From positions 1-21,972 of the forward strand of contig JAQGKC010000449.1 of the NCBI GenBank assembly GCA_028290305.1: a stretch of 21,972 bases of DNA, written 5' to 3'. This document shows, in pieces, positions 21,346 to 21,972 of this stretch (positions are counted from its first letter, which is position 1; every line of letters starts with the position of its first letter). The translations under genes were made by a program, and so were the position numbers. The notes under the pieces are model-generated. The model had not been told where the DNA came from. It did not search any database and saw only the letters and a program-made list of their open reading frames with translations. This stretch comes from Bradyrhizobium sp. (GTDB lineage: Bacteria > Pseudomonadota > Alphaproteobacteria > Rhizobiales > Xanthobacteraceae).

Positions 21346-21972
21346 ATGCCAGGAACCAGCAGCCTTGATCGGCGAGATTTCATTTCTGCTGCGGCTACCG
21401 GCCTCGCCCTTGCGGGTACCAATGCGACGGTCAGGGCAGCCACGCCGCCCGCCGAAACGGAATCGTCGATATCACCGCAGCCGATGCCGGGATTTGACAA
21501 TGACGAAAACACCGCCGACATCCTGGTGGAGACTGTGATCGCCTGGGGCGCAACCCATGCCTTCGGCATCGTCGGCGACGGGATCAATTCGATCATCGAG
21601 GCGTTGCGCAAGCGCTCCGACCGTATCCGTTACATCGGCGTGCGCCATGAGGAGGCCGCCGCCTTCATGGCATCTGGCTTTGCCAAGCATACCGGCAGGC
21701 TCGGCGTCTGCGTCGGTACGACCGGCCCCGGCGCAATCGACCTGCTCAACGGGCTTTACGATGCGGCGTTCGATGGCGCGCCAGTTGTGGCCCTGACCGG
21801 CCTGACCTTCCACGATCTCACCGGCGTCCGCTATCAGCAGAGCGTCGATACCGTGAGGCTGATGCAAGGCGTCGCGCTCTATAACGAGGAGGTGACCGGG
21901 CCGGAGCACGCCGTCATCGTCGGAAACCGCGCCTGCCGCGCGGCGCTCGGCGATCGCGGCGTCGCGCATCTG
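21346..21972 (+). CDS. Thiamine-diphosphate-dependent enzyme with Tat-type signal, partial
   Basis: The frame is open to the window edge (209 codons seen). The ATG at 21346 has AAGGAG at 21333-21338, 7 nt away; an ATG at 21341 is in another frame and closes at 21538. The N-terminus, SLDRRDFISAAATGLALAG, is a twin-arginine-type signal, followed by a linker to about residue 52. The pyrimidine-binding domain of the pyruvate oxidase / acetolactate synthase superfamily then begins: FGIVGDGINSIIEALRKR, the conserved Glu102 in VRHEEAAAFMASGFAKHTG, and VGTTGPGAIDLLNGLYDAA. It resembles PoxB-like pyruvate oxidases more than oxalyl-CoA decarboxylases, but the part that would decide lies outside. Export of a thiamine-diphosphate enzyme is unusual. 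It is divergent from oxdC. Confidence 0.85.
   Translation, partial: MPGTSSLDRRDFISAAATGLALAGTNATVRAATPPAETESSISPQPMPGFDNDENTADILVETVIAWGATHAFGIVGDGINSIIEALRKRSDRIRYIGVRHEEAAAFMASGFAKHTGRLGVCVGTTGPGAIDLLNGLYDAAFDGAPVVALTGLTFHDLTGVRYQQSVDTVRLMQGVALYNEEVTGPEHAVIVGNRACRAALGDRGVAHL

Overview
The window looks like a chromosomal segment of an alphaproteobacterium, most likely the Bradyrhizobium / Nitrobacteraceae branch of the Hyphomicrobiales (Rhizobiales). The reasons are the high GC content, the EcfG-type GGAAC...CGTT promoter motifs, a BrnT/BrnA-type toxin-antitoxin pair, palindromic intergenic repeats of a style I associate with Bradyrhizobium, and the protein families present. This assignment rests on recall and reading, not on a database search.

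Layout. (1) 1-3,400 is a decayed accessory strip. It holds a membrane-anchored hypothetical protein, a 3' fragment of a tRNA-Asp-like gene, three copies of a paired-palindrome repeat, a frameshifted brnT/brnA pair with a perfect operator-like inverted repeat and a 75-bp repeat inside its coding end, a small hypothetical gene, and a remnant of an RND efflux transporter. (2) 3,490-6,100 is sparse: a small cupin, a structured non-coding block with a strong intrinsic terminator, a 96-aa conserved-looking protein and a Crp/Fnr-type regulator. (3) 6,545-13,200 is a respiratory cluster. A diheme cytochrome c (+) faces a seven-gene minus-strand operon: mono-heme lipoprotein cytochrome c, caa3-type oxidase subunit II (CuA plus cytochrome c domain), subunit I, subunit III, a small membrane protein, a CtaG-type assembly factor and a terminal cytochrome c. 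Almost every junction overlaps by 4 to 20 nt. (4) 13,327-16,493, divergent from it, carries fdhD and a YdeP-type molybdopterin oxidoreductase. (5) 16,486-18,987 is a minus-strand stress-type operon: zinc alcohol dehydrogenase, CsbD-like protein, membrane protein, DUF305 protein. A short-chain dehydrogenase is divergent from it. (6) 19,972-21,972 holds a Tat-exported bicupin oxalate decarboxylase and, divergent, the start of a Tat-signal thiamine-diphosphate enzyme that runs off the window.

Common thread. GGAAC-N16/17-CGTT motifs, the promoter signature of the alphaproteobacterial general stress sigma factor EcfG, stand directly upstream of the diheme cytochrome and of oxalate decarboxylase. 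Near-matches sit on both arms of a perfect 14-bp inverted repeat between the alcohol dehydrogenase and the short-chain dehydrogenase. I infer a stress-induced redox island: dehydrogenases, soluble and membrane cytochromes and an auxiliary caa3 oxidase.

The most unusual observation is in oxidase subunit I. The textbook D-channel entry Asp is Asn, and the K-channel Thr and Lys are Ala and Gln, while every metal and heme ligand I checked is kept. A second recurring oddity is a set of five short (15-17 bp) tandem duplications. One of them duplicates the start-codon region of the oxalate decarboxylase gene and creates a 6-codon leader ORF.
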